A stretch of 9,616 bases of DNA from Verrucomicrobiota bacterium (GTDB lineage: Bacteria; Verrucomicrobiota; Verrucomicrobiia; Verrucomicrobiales; Akkermansiaceae): positions 1 to 9,616 of the forward strand of contig JAPLUJ010000422.1 of the NCBI GenBank assembly GCA_026397695.1, given 5' to 3'. The translations under genes were made by a program, and so were the position numbers. The notes under the pieces are model-generated. The model was given only the letters and a program-made list of their open reading frames with translations. It was not told the origin of the DNA and did no database searches. Below are positions 1 to 7,559 of this stretch, in pieces (the first letter of the stretch is position 1; every line of letters begins with the position of its first letter).

Positions 1-759
1 AAACTGGTGAAGGACGGCCACGCCGACGCGGTCGTGTCGGCCGGCAACACGGGTGGCACCGTGGCTGCGGCCACCTTGATCCTGCGGACGCTGCCAGGCG
101 TGGACCGGGCCGGCATTGCGACCGCCATCCCGAACGAACACGGGCTGTGCCACATTCTGGACGCCGGCGCGAATCCCGAGGCCAAACCCGAACACCTCGT
201 CGCCTACGCGGTGATGGGCACGGCATTCTCGCGCAATGTCCTGGGCGTGAAGAACCCGAAAGTCGGCCTGATGTCTAACGGCGAGGAAGACGGGAAAGGC
301 ACCGCCTTCACCAAGGAAACCTTCAAGTTGCTCAAACAAACGCCGGGCATCCATTTCGTCGGCAATGTGGAAGGTGGCGACCTGTTTGAAACCCAACTCG
401 ATGTGGTTCTGTGTGATGGATTTGTGGGCAATATCTTGCTCAAGGCCGTGGAGGCCACGGCCAAGGCTGTTTCCAAATGGTTGAAAGCCGAAATCAAGGG
501 CAATCCCCTGCGCCTGTGCGGGGCCGTGCTCGCCCAAGGGGCGTTCAAGGCGCTCAAGAAAAAAAGCAGTTATGAGAATTACGGTGGCAGTCCGCTGCTC
601 GGGGTGAATGGCGTGGTCATCATCGCCCACGGATCCTCGACCGCACTGGCCGTGCGCAACGCGATCCGGGTCGGCATGGAAACCGTCGAAAACCGCGTGA
701 ATCGGCACATTGAGGAAACGCTGGCGGCGATGGCCACAGCACCCGGGCACCACGAGTGA
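1..759 (+). CDS. plsX: Phosphate acyltransferase PlsX, 5' truncated by window edge
   Basis: PlsX converts acyl-ACP and phosphate to acyl-phosphate, the acyl donor for PlsY in the first step of phospholipid synthesis; it is a peripheral cytoplasmic-membrane enzyme. The reading frame is open from base 1 and ends in TGA at 757-759, giving 252 visible residues. The family is usually about 330-360 residues, so roughly the first 90 are outside the window; the GTG at 7 is internal, not the start. Family blocks are seen in order: DAVVSAGNTGG near the left edge, GLMSNGEEDGKGTAF in the middle, FVGNVEGGDLFE followed by VVLCDGFVGNILLK, and GGSPLLGVNGVVIIAHGSS near the C-terminus. fabH follows on the same strand, the common bacterial plsX-fabH order, although 189 bp and a possible terminator separate them here. 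Identification is firm; only the N-terminus is unknown. Confidence 0.95.
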   Translation, partial: KLVKDGHADAVVSAGNTGGTVAAATLILRTLPGVDRAGIATAIPNEHGLCHILDAGANPEAKPEHLVAYAVMGTAFSRNVLGVKNPKVGLMSNGEEDGKGTAFTKETFKLLKQTPGIHFVGNVEGGDLFETQLDVVLCDGFVGNILLKAVEATAKAVSKWLKAEIKGNPLRLCGAVLAQGAFKALKKKSSYENYGGSPLLGVNGVVIIAHGSSTALAVRNAIRVGMETVENRVNRHIEETLAAMATAPGHHE

Positions 760-838
760 GCGACGGTCGCCGCTCCGCCGTTGCATGTTGAGCTCATGCG
801 TCGGGGGAACCAGCTGCCGATGGTCCCGTCATGGTCCA

Positions 839-874
839 GGGCGATTTGGAGATCGCCCCGCCAGAACTTTTTTT
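839..874 (+). terminator. Hairpin followed by T-tract between plsX and fabH
   Basis: A perfect 7-bp inverted repeat, GGGCGAT (839-845) and ATCGCCC (852-858) around the loop TTGGAG, is followed after 9 bases by a run of seven T (868-874). This resembles an intrinsic terminator or attenuator for plsX. The T-run lies further from the stem than in a textbook terminator, so the function is uncertain. If real, it would partly uncouple fabH from plsX. The rest of the 760-948 spacer holds a direct repeat ATGGTCC (820-826 and 831-837) and the palindrome TGAGCTCA; no small gene is seen in it. Confidence 0.35.
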
Positions 875-948
875 CTCCTGCCACCGTTGCCTGTCTTGGT
901 GAACTTCGCGCTTGTGACGATCCATTTCTGGTTTCAATCTCGCGCCGC

Positions 949-1950
949 ATGAGTGAAACGACTTCTGATATCAACGTCTGTATCGCGGGCACCGGCAGTT
1001 ATGTGCCTGCCAGAATTCTCACCAATGCCGACCTCGCCGTCATGGTGGACACCAGCGACGAATGGATCTTCAGCCGGACGGGTATCAGGGAACGCCGGAT
1101 CGCCGCCAAGGATGAGTTCACCTCCCACTTGGCCACCAAGGCGGCGGTGCAAGCACTCACCCAAGCAAACCTCGCTCCGGAGGATCTCGAACTCATCATC
1201 ATCGCCACCATCACGCCGGATACGCTCACCCCGGCCACCGCCTGTTATGTCCAGCAACGCCTCGGCGCGCACCGCGCGGTGGCCTTCGATATTTCCGCGG
1301 CGTGTTCGGGATTCCTCTACGCCATGAAGATCTGCAAACGCCTGATTGCCGACGGTGCCTTCAACAACGCGCTCATCATCGGTGCGGATAAACTCTCATC
1401 GATCACCAATTGGGAGGATCGCGCGACCTGTGTGTTGTTCGGCGATGGTGCCGGCGCCGCCGTCCTGCGGCGCTCTCAACCCGGGGAGGGCGCGATTGTC
1501 GCCACCGAAATGGGCACCGACGGCAATCTAACACACATCCTGTCGGTGCCCGGTGGCGGGACCGCCTGCCCGATCACTCCCGACAACGTCCATGATCACC
1601 TGCAGACGCTATACATGCAGGGCAAGGAGGTTTTCAAGGTGGCCGTAAACCGCATGAAGGAAGCGGCGGAAACGGTCATCCAGCGGGCCGGTTGGCAAGC
1701 CGAGGACATCGCCTGCGTCATCCCGCATCAAGCGAACCGGCGCATCATCGACGCCATCGCCGACCGCCTCGCCGTGCCTAACGAGCGCGTGTTCGTCAAT
1801 CTCGAAAAATACGGCAACACCTCGGCTGCGGCCGTGGCCATCGCGCTGGACGAAGCCAGCCGCACCGGTGCCTTCAAGCGTGGCGACCACATCGTGCTGG
1901 TGGTCTTCGGTGCCGGCCTCACCTGGGCCGCTGCGGCGATCCGCTGGTGA
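949..1950 (+). CDS. fabH: Beta-ketoacyl-ACP synthase III (FabH)
   Basis: FabH condenses acetyl-CoA (or another short acyl-CoA) with malonyl-ACP to begin type II fatty-acid synthesis in the cytoplasm. From the ATG at 949 the product has 333 residues, close to the usual 310-335. The catalytic triad is complete: Cys119 in AVAFDISAACSGF, His260 in VIPHQANRR and Asn290 in EKYGNTSAA. The His-Asn spacing of 30 residues is the same as in the E. coli enzyme. The start was chosen because residues from about 9 on (INVCIAGTGSYVP) align with the usual FabH N-terminus. The frame stays open upstream to an ATG at 781, but that 56-residue extension is arginine- and tryptophan-rich and unlike the family. No Shine-Dalgarno sequence precedes 949. 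The gene converges on the pseudopilin gene, with 14 bp between the two stop codons. The acyl-CoA preference cannot be read from the sequence. Confidence 0.95.
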   Translation: MSETTSDINVCIAGTGSYVPARILTNADLAVMVDTSDEWIFSRTGIRERRIAAKDEFTSHLATKAAVQALTQANLAPEDLELIIIATITPDTLTPATACYVQQRLGAHRAVAFDISAACSGFLYAMKICKRLIADGAFNNALIIGADKLSSITNWEDRATCVLFGDGAGAAVLRRSQPGEGAIVATEMGTDGNLTHILSVPGGGTACPITPDNVHDHLQTLYMQGKEVFKVAVNRMKEAAETVIQRAGWQAEDIACVIPHQANRRIIDAIADRLAVPNERVFVNLEKYGNTSAAAVAIALDEASRTGAFKRGDHIVLVVFGAGLTWAAAAIRW

Positions 1951-1964
1951 GCGATTGTTTGCTC

Positions 1965-2585
1965 TCAGGGAGCTTGGAGATCGTCGCGGTTGGCCTTGTC
2001 TTTGGGCGTTTTGGGATTGGTCTTGCCGTCCTTGCCGACGGTCCAAAGGTCGTAGTCCGGGTTCTGGGTGTTGGTGTTGGTCTTGCCCGCCGCGTCGAGA
2101 CTGGAGCGGTAACGGTATTCGTTGCCCCAGGGATCGTAGATCTTGGTCGTGGGCGACGCCGTGCCGGATGTCCAACCCTGTTTGTTGTTAGCTGGATCCA
2201 GTGACTGTAGATAGACCTTCTGATCCGCATCCCCCTGGGCATTGCCCACCGGAGCGCCCTTGCCGTCATTGTTGGAATCCCAATAAAGCGCCTTGAACAG
2301 AATGTAGGAATTGCCTTCGCCCTTGGGTGAGTCCGGGGTGGCGGGATAGGCACCGTTATCCAGTTTGTAGTCCGCGAGCGCGTTGGCTAGCAGGGCCATC
2401 TGAACCTTGGCCTTTTCCTTGGCCTGGCGCTCGTTGACGAAACCCAGACCGCCGACGACGAGGCTGGCCAGAATGATGATGATCGTGATCACCGCTATCA
2501 TCTCGATGAGGGAAAAGGCGGCGTGGCCGTTGCGTGGGGTCGCTGGCGAGACCGCGATGAAGTCGCATCGAGAGGAGTTTGCCAA
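1965..2585 (-). CDS. gspG: GspG-like type II secretion / type IV pilus pseudopilin
   Basis: This is a prepilin-type protein of 206 residues, probably the major pseudopilin polymerised by the machine encoded just upstream. The prepilin peptidase site lies at residues 23-28: A23 is followed by FSLIE, with Glu at +5 of the mature protein, and then by the hydrophobic helix MIAVITIIIILASLVVGGLG. The residue before the cut is Ala rather than the usual Gly, which is tolerated. GspG hallmarks follow: a YKLDNGAYPATPDSP segment after the helix, YDPWGNEYRYRS and YDLWTVGKDGK near the C-terminus. It is longer than classical GspG (about 140-150 residues) because of an insert before DPWG and a Lys/Asp-rich tail. 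The only upstream in-frame start seen is TTG at 2585, 14 bp after the gspF stop; the ATG at 2568 is out of frame. It is the last gene of the minus-strand module. A type IV pilin role rather than T2SS is possible. Confidence 0.82.
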   Translation of the reverse strand: MANSSRCDFIAVSPATPRNGHAAFSLIEMIAVITIIIILASLVVGGLGFVNERQAKEKAKVQMALLANALADYKLDNGAYPATPDSPKGEGNSYILFKALYWDSNNDGKGAPVGNAQGDADQKVYLQSLDPANNKQGWTSGTASPTTKIYDPWGNEYRYRSSLDAAGKTNTNTQNPDYDLWTVGKDGKTNPKTPKDKANRDDLQAP

Positions 2586-2599
2586 CGTTCTGCGATCTC

Positions 2600-3883
2600 T
2601 TATTGGTTGCCCATCGTCTCGATCATCTTAATCAGGGGCAGGAATAAGGCAAATACCACCGAGCCCACGACGAGCGCCAGGAACACGATCATGATCGGTT
2701 CGAGGATCGATGTCAGCGCGGTCACCGAGTTGTCCACTTCGTCGTCATAGACGTCCGCCACCTTGAGGAGCATTTCGGGGAGTTGGCCGGTTTCCTCGCC
2801 GACGTCCACCATGGAGATGACCATGCTCGGGAAGACCCCGGATGCTTGCAGCGGCGCAACGATGGTTTCCCCTTCCTTGACGGATTCATGGACCTTGTCG
2901 ATGGCTTGGGAAAGCACCACGTTGCCGGCGGTGTCGCGGGTGATATTGAGCGCCTGAAGAATGGGCACCCCGGATGTCACCAGCGTGCCAAGCGTGCGGG
3001 AAAAGCGCGACACGGCGCTCTTGCGCTGGATGTCACCCAAAATGGGCAGTCGCAGCTTCAGCGTGTCAATCGCCTTGCGGCCACCCTTGGTGCGTCCCCA
3101 CAGGTTGAAAAAGAAGATTCCAAAGCCGAGGATGATGAAGACGAAAACGATGTTCGGCACGAACAGCGGATTCGCCAGGAAAAATTCCGACGTGCCGAAA
3201 ACGATTTTGGAAATCGTCGGCAGTTCCGATTCCGTGCTGGCGAACATCTCCTTGAATTTCGGCACGATGAAAATCATCAGGAAAACCAGGATGGCGACGG
3301 CGATGAACATGACGATCACCGGATAGACCATCGCGGAAACGATCTTGTTTTTGAGCTTCTGGGCTTTTTCCTGATATTCGGCGAGACGGTTGAGAACGAT
3401 TTCGAGCACCCCGCCGAGTTCGCCGGCCTTGACCATGTTCACATAGAGTTTGTTGAAGATCTTCGGGTGCTGGGCGAGCGACTCGGAGAACGTGGACCCG
3501 CTCTGCACGTTTTCGGCGAGCGCACCGACGGTCGCACGGAGCACCAGATGGGGCTCCTGCTTCTCCAGCACCGTGAGACTGCGCAGCAGCGGCAGGCCCG
3601 AATCGATCAGGGTGGCAAGCTGGCGGGTGAAAATCATCAGGTTCTTGGGTTTGACCCGGCCACCGACGAGGCTTTTGGACGCCTTGTTAGCCTTTGCTTT
3701 GGCCTTGCTCTTGACGGGAGCGGCGAGCTTGCCTTGCTTGCCCTTGCCCTCTTCCTGGATCTGGGTCGGATAGAGTCCTTTGGCGCGGAGTTGCTGGATG
3801 GCTTCGGTTTCGTTGTTGGCGGAAACGATGCCGTTGGTTTGCTCGCCTTTGGCATCAAGCGCGGAGTATTGGAAATTGGCCAT
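2600..3883 (-). CDS. gspF: GspF/PilC inner-membrane platform protein
   Basis: GspF (PilC in pilus systems) is the polytopic inner-membrane platform that couples the hexameric ATPase to pseudopilin assembly. The 427-residue product has the family architecture. A short N-terminal region (FQYSALDAKGEQTNGIV...) is followed by a Lys/Ala-rich linker at about 49-71 and two repeated T2SSF domains. The first domain, about 81-205, begins near LMIFTRQLATLIDSGLPLLRSL; the second, about 285-410, begins near VSRFSRTLGTLVTSGVPILQAL. The repeats are visibly alike. Three hydrophobic segments are seen at about 183-207, 239-262 and 390-417. The conserved VDVGEETGQLPEML block is present in the second repeat (359-372) and its counterpart, VKAGELGGVLEIVL, in the first. 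The start at ATG 3883 fits the family N-terminus; no Shine-Dalgarno is visible (the bases before ATG are CCATCCC). It lies 86 bp after ATPase 2 and 14 bp before the pseudopilin gene. Confidence 0.93.
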   Translation of the reverse strand: MANFQYSALDAKGEQTNGIVSANNETEAIQQLRAKGLYPTQIQEEGKGKQGKLAAPVKSKAKAKANKASKSLVGGRVKPKNLMIFTRQLATLIDSGLPLLRSLTVLEKQEPHLVLRATVGALAENVQSGSTFSESLAQHPKIFNKLYVNMVKAGELGGVLEIVLNRLAEYQEKAQKLKNKIVSAMVYPVIVMFIAVAILVFLMIFIVPKFKEMFASTESELPTISKIVFGTSEFFLANPLFVPNIVFVFIILGFGIFFFNLWGRTKGGRKAIDTLKLRLPILGDIQRKSAVSRFSRTLGTLVTSGVPILQALNITRDTAGNVVLSQAIDKVHESVKEGETIVAPLQASGVFPSMVISMVDVGEETGQLPEMLLKVADVYDDEVDNSVTALTSILEPIMIVFLALVVGSVVFALFLPLIKMIETMGNQ

Positions 3884-3969
3884 GGGATGGTTGCGGTTGT
3901 TGGAGATTGTTTGGGAGGACAGGGAATCTGGAAATCAGAGGCATCACGATAGGATCATCCGGACAAATA

Positions 3970-5640
3970 TCAAGTATATTTAAGAATCTCTTCGATGGTG
4001 GTGTTGCCCAGGTAGATATTGCGCAAGCCATCCTCGCGGAGAGTAGTCATGCCAAGCTCGATGGCTTTCTGCTTGATCACCACGGTCGGGGCGCGGGCGG
4101 TGATGAGTTCCCGCAGGGGCTCGGTTATGTGCAGCAATTCAAATAGTCCGCGCCGTCCGCGATAACCGGTTTGTCCACACACCTCGCAGCCGATACCGGT
4201 CGAAAAATGCTTGTCACCGAGTTCATGGGCGGAAACGCCCAACTGGTTCAAGATCGCCTCGTTCGGCTCGTAGGGAGCCTTGCACACCTTGCAAATGGTG
4301 CGGACCAGACGCTGGGCAAGCACCCCTTCCAGCGAGGCGGCGAGGAGGAACGGTTCGCATCCCATGTCCACCAGGCGGGTGACCGCTCCGGAGGCGTCGT
4401 TGGTGTGGAGCGTGGAGAGCACCAAGTGACCGGTGAGCGCCGCCTGGATCGCGATGGTGACGGTTTCCTTGTCGCGCATTTCACCGATCATGATGCGGTC
4501 CGGGTCCTGCCGCAGAAAGGCCCGCAACACGCGCGGGAAATCCAAACCAATGGCATCGTTGATCGGGATCTGAATGATCCCGTCGATGTCATACTCGACG
4601 GGATCCTCCGCCGTCAGCAGCTTGGAATCGAGCGTGTTGATGCGGCGCAGCGCAGCATACAGCGTGGTGGTTTTGCCCGCGCCGGTAGGACCGGTGACGA
4701 TGAAAATCCCGTTAGGTTTTTCGATCGTTTCCGTGATGTAGTTATAGATGTGATCGGTGAGTCCGAGGTTTTCGAGCGAAAGGTTCACCGATGAACGGTC
4801 GAGCACCCGCAGCACGATGGATTCGCCGTGGTGGGTGGGCAACGAGGAAACCCGCATGTCCACTTGTTTTTCGCCGACTTGTTTGACGATCCGGCCGTCC
4901 TGCGGCAGGCGTTTTTCGGCGATGTTCATGTTGGCCATGACCTTGACGCGCGACAGGATGGGCAAGCCAAGGTGGTTCGGCGGCGGCACCATCTCGTAAA
5001 GCGCACCGTCCACCCGGTAGCGAATCTTGAAGTCCTTCTCGAAGGGCTCGAAGTGGATGTCCGACGCCTTTTCCTTGATCGCCTGATAGAGCACGAGATC
5101 GACGTAACGGATGATCGGCGCGGAGTTGGCCTCGGCCTCAAGGTCCATGCTGGCTCTGGAATCCCTGCCGATTTCGAATTGGCTGAGAATGTCCTCCATC
5201 GCCTTCCCTTCACCGCCATAACAGTCGTTGATCTTGGCCTCGACGAGGTAGTCTGGTGCGACCACCACATGGATTTCACGCCCCAAGGCGAAGCGCAGAT
5301 CCTCCACCGTCTGGGGGTTGAGCGGATCGACCAACGCGACATACAGGCCGGTTTCGTCGAAATTTACGGGCAGCGCGCCGTGCAGTCTGGCGGTGCCGGC
5401 GGGGACCAGCGCGAGCAACGCTTCCGGCGGCGTCCAGTTCCGCAGATCCACCATGCTGGCACCCAGTTCCGAAGCGACCACCGGCCAGATGTCATCCCGG
5501 TGATTGATGACTTGGAAATCCGCGAGGATCTCGGCGATCTCCTTGCCGCTGTGGCCGACTTCCGCGAGAATATCCTGCGCGAGCCCCCGATCTATCAGGC
5601 TGCGGGATTGGAAAAGTTCGATGATCTGTTGGTTGTCCAT
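3970..5640 (-). CDS. gspE: GspE/PilB-family secretion or pilus-assembly ATPase (second of tandem pair)
   Basis: This is a cytoplasmic hexameric ATPase that powers pseudopilin or pilus assembly. The ATG at 5640 gives 556 residues. The frame continues 54 codons upstream, but that part overlaps the preceding gene and is low-complexity, so MDNQQIIELFQ is taken as the N-terminus. An N-terminal T2SSE_N-like domain spans about 1-135. The core follows: KASDIHFEP (191-199), IAEKRLPQDGRI (240-251), Walker A GPTGAGKTT (317-325), Asp box AEDPVEYDI (344-352), Walker B region RQDPDRIMIGEMRD (377-390) and His box LTGHLVLSTLHTND (402-415). A zinc-binding tetracysteine, C450-x2-C453 and C485-x2-C488, marks the GspE/PilB assembly type rather than PilT. 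I do not see the RLGxxL-type cyclic-di-GMP signature in the N-domain. PilB versus GspE cannot be settled from this window. Confidence 0.9.
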   Translation of the reverse strand: MDNQQIIELFQSRSLIDRGLAQDILAEVGHSGKEIAEILADFQVINHRDDIWPVVASELGASMVDLRNWTPPEALLALVPAGTARLHGALPVNFDETGLYVALVDPLNPQTVEDLRFALGREIHVVVAPDYLVEAKINDCYGGEGKAMEDILSQFEIGRDSRASMDLEAEANSAPIIRYVDLVLYQAIKEKASDIHFEPFEKDFKIRYRVDGALYEMVPPPNHLGLPILSRVKVMANMNIAEKRLPQDGRIVKQVGEKQVDMRVSSLPTHHGESIVLRVLDRSSVNLSLENLGLTDHIYNYITETIEKPNGIFIVTGPTGAGKTTTLYAALRRINTLDSKLLTAEDPVEYDIDGIIQIPINDAIGLDFPRVLRAFLRQDPDRIMIGEMRDKETVTIAIQAALTGHLVLSTLHTNDASGAVTRLVDMGCEPFLLAASLEGVLAQRLVRTICKVCKAPYEPNEAILNQLGVSAHELGDKHFSTGIGCEVCGQTGYRGRRGLFELLHITEPLRELITARAPTVVIKQKAIELGMTTLREDGLRNIYLGNTTIEEILKYT

Positions 5641-5689
5641 GGGACGGTGAAAACTGAGAAGGGGTTGAAAAGGGCGTGGGTTCCGGCGG

Positions 5690-7372
5690 TCAATCGGCGT
5701 CCGACATGGTGACATGCACCACCTCGCTGCCGGAAGTGAGGCCGGAGAGCACTTTGCGAATGCCATCTTCGCGCAGCGTCCGCATGCCGAGCTCGCGGGC
5801 ACGCCGGCGGAGTTGGGTGGTGGTGAGTCCGGTATTGATCATCTGGCGAACCTCGTCGTCCACGAGGAACATTTCAAAAATCCCCATCCGGCCCTTGTAG
5901 CCGTTGTTGCGGCATTTGTCGCATCCCACCGGCCCGAAAATCGATGCTTCCGCCATCCGCGACACGTCCAGCGACAACGCGCGGATCTCCTTGTTATTGA
6001 GCTCGGCGGGGGTCTTGCACAGCGGGCAGAGTTTGCGTACCAAGCGCTGGGCCATCACCGCACGCAGCGCGGAGGCAATCAGGAACGGCTTCACCCCGAT
6101 GTCGATGAGACGGGCGACGGCCGACGGCGCGTCGTTGGTGTGCAGGGTGGAAAACACCAAGTGCCCGGTGAGTGACGCGTTGATGGCGATGTTCGCGGTT
6201 TCCGCATCGCGGATTTCCCCGATCATAATGATGTTAGGTGCTTGGCGGAGCATGGCACGCAAGGCCGCCGCGAAGGTCATGCCGATCTCGGTCTTGACCA
6301 TCACCTGATTGATCCCGGGTAGCTCATACTCGATCGGATCCTCCACCGTGATGATTTTCCGGTCCGGTTTGTTGATCACATTGAGACATGCGTAAAGCGT
6401 CGTGGTCTTGCCGGAACCGGTAGGCCCCGTCACTAACAGAATGCCGTCGGGCAGACCTAACAATTGCTCGAAGGTGGTCTGGTCGTCGGAGAAAAACCCG
6501 AGTTCCGGCAGGCCTAACAACAGCGCGGTTTTGTCCAGGATCCGCATCACGATGGACTCGCCATGATTCGAGGGTACCGAGGAAACCCGCAGGTCCACCT
6601 CCTTGGCTCCCATCTTGAGTTGGATCCGGCCGTCCTGCGGCAGGCGTTTTTCCGCGATGGCCATGGTGCCGCTCATCACCTTCAAGCGGGCGATGATCGC
6701 GGGCAGCAGTTTTTTCGGATGGGTGTCGACGTGGACGAGTTTGCCGTCCAGGCGGTAGCGCACGCGCACCGAGGTTTCCATGGGTTCAATGTGGATGTCG
6801 GAAGCCCGGACGCGGAATGCTTCGGAAAGCATTTGCAGGACGAGCCGGATGATGGGCGCGTCCTCACCGACGACGTCACCGGCTTCCGTGTCGCCGGTGG
6901 TCACCGTGAAACCCGCCGTGTCCATCATCTCGGACGGTTCTCCGGAATGATAGAACTGCCGGAAATGGTCATGGATGTCCTGGCGGGTGGCGCAGACCAG
7001 ATTCAATTCGCGGCCAATGATGTGGGGCAGCGTGTCCAAGGCATCGAAATCCAATGGATCAGCGATGGCGATGGTCAGCGACAAACCTTCGTCATGGACG
7101 GGAATCACGCGGTAACGCTTGGCCATTTCCTCGGATATCGTCTCGGTGATTCCCGGATCGAACGTCAAGTCCGCCAAACGCACGAAGGGGATGCCCGCAT
7201 TGGCCGCGAGAGTGCGCGCCACCTCTTCCTGTGTTAGAGAGGTGTGCGCGAGCAGGTGCTCAATGAGGGTTTCAGCACCGTAGAGAGTGCTGCGGGCGTG
7301 GGCAACATCGTCCGCCTTCACCAGACCGGCTTCGGTAAGCAACTCTGCTAGATAATCTTCGTTGGAAAACAC
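5690..7372 (-). CDS. gspE: GspE/PilB-family secretion or pilus-assembly ATPase (first of tandem pair)
   Basis: This is a second full-length GspE/PilB ATPase directly upstream of its paralogue, with 49 bp between them. GTG at 7372 gives 560 residues starting MFSNEDYLAELLTEAGLV; TTG at 7396 would add eight residues and cannot be excluded. No in-frame ATG fits, and neither start has a Shine-Dalgarno. Counting from GTG, an N-terminal T2SSE_N-like domain covers about 1-145. RASDIHIEP (189-197), IAEKRLPQDGRI, Walker A GPTGSGKTT (316-324), Asp box VEDPIEYEL (343-351), Walker B region RQAPNIIMIGEIRD and His box LTGHLVFSTLHTND follow. The zinc tetracysteine is at 449/452 and 484/487. The stretch before Walker B reads QAPN where the paralogue has QDPD. 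All core catalytic motifs look intact, so it should be an active motor or an active partner. It heads the pilus/secretion module after a 163-bp or longer spacer. Confidence 0.88.
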   Translation of the reverse strand: MFSNEDYLAELLTEAGLVKADDVAHARSTLYGAETLIEHLLAHTSLTQEEVARTLAANAGIPFVRLADLTFDPGITETISEEMAKRYRVIPVHDEGLSLTIAIADPLDFDALDTLPHIIGRELNLVCATRQDIHDHFRQFYHSGEPSEMMDTAGFTVTTGDTEAGDVVGEDAPIIRLVLQMLSEAFRVRASDIHIEPMETSVRVRYRLDGKLVHVDTHPKKLLPAIIARLKVMSGTMAIAEKRLPQDGRIQLKMGAKEVDLRVSSVPSNHGESIVMRILDKTALLLGLPELGFFSDDQTTFEQLLGLPDGILLVTGPTGSGKTTTLYACLNVINKPDRKIITVEDPIEYELPGINQVMVKTEIGMTFAAALRAMLRQAPNIIMIGEIRDAETANIAINASLTGHLVFSTLHTNDAPSAVARLIDIGVKPFLIASALRAVMAQRLVRKLCPLCKTPAELNNKEIRALSLDVSRMAEASIFGPVGCDKCRNNGYKGRMGIFEMFLVDDEVRQMINTGLTTTQLRRRARELGMRTLREDGIRKVLSGLTSGSEVVHVTMSDAD

Positions 7373-7443
7373 AGCGATGGGAGTCTTTGGAAACAATTTT
7401 TTACAAACGCGGCACCGGGCGGGATCCTCGCTGCACCTGCGGT

Positions 7444-7473
7444 AGATTGGTCAATCCGCTCAGCCAATGTCAA
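7444..7473 (-). promoter_or_regulatory. Possible promoter of the secretion/pilus operon, with a palindrome on the -10
   Basis: On the minus strand a perfect -35 hexamer TTGACA (7473-7468) is followed after 18 bp by CAATCT (7449-7444), a poor -10. A perfect inverted repeat, GATTG-GT-CAATC (7445-7456 on the plus strand), overlaps the -10, as an operator would. It lies about 70 bp upstream of the chosen GTG of ATPase 1, inside the spacer after the Lrp-type gene. The weak -10 makes this only a candidate. No hairpin terminator for the upstream gene and no small gene are seen in the rest of the spacer (7373-7559). Confidence 0.28.
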
Positions 7474-7559
7474 CCCGCCACATCATGGAATAGCACGATT
7501 TTCTGGATCACCCGCAAATTTCACGCAAGTTGTAAACACCATGCCAATTCAACACGCTC

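Noticed and set aside
912..940. Possible promoter TTGTGA-17-CAATCT just before fabH, which would give a nearly leaderless transcript
   Set aside because: The -10 matches consensus at only two of six positions, too weak without transcript data.
781..948. N-terminal extension of FabH from the ATG at 781
   Set aside because: The 56 extra residues do not look like FabH, and family homology starts just after the ATG at 949.
1949..1973. Possible bidirectional terminator between the fabH and gspG stops
   Set aside because: Only 4-bp arms are found (GAGC/GCTC and GCTC/GAGC sharing one arm) and there is no T-tract on either strand, so the structure is too weak to call.
2783..3952. A 389-codon open frame on the plus strand opposite gspF
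   Set aside because: Its product is highly charged and rich in Asp, His and Glu, as expected for the complement of a hydrophobic membrane-protein gene. It has no recognisable domain, and gspF on the other strand is certain.
5641..5802. 54-residue N-terminal extension of ATPase 2
   Set aside because: It overlaps the end of ATPase 1, is low-complexity, and the family-like N-terminus begins at the ATG at 5640.
4828..7237. Long plus-strand frames opposite the two ATPase genes (4828-5712 and 6563-7237)
   Set aside because: They are antisense shadows in a GC-rich genome. The minus-strand ATPases carry complete motifs and the plus-strand products match nothing known to me.
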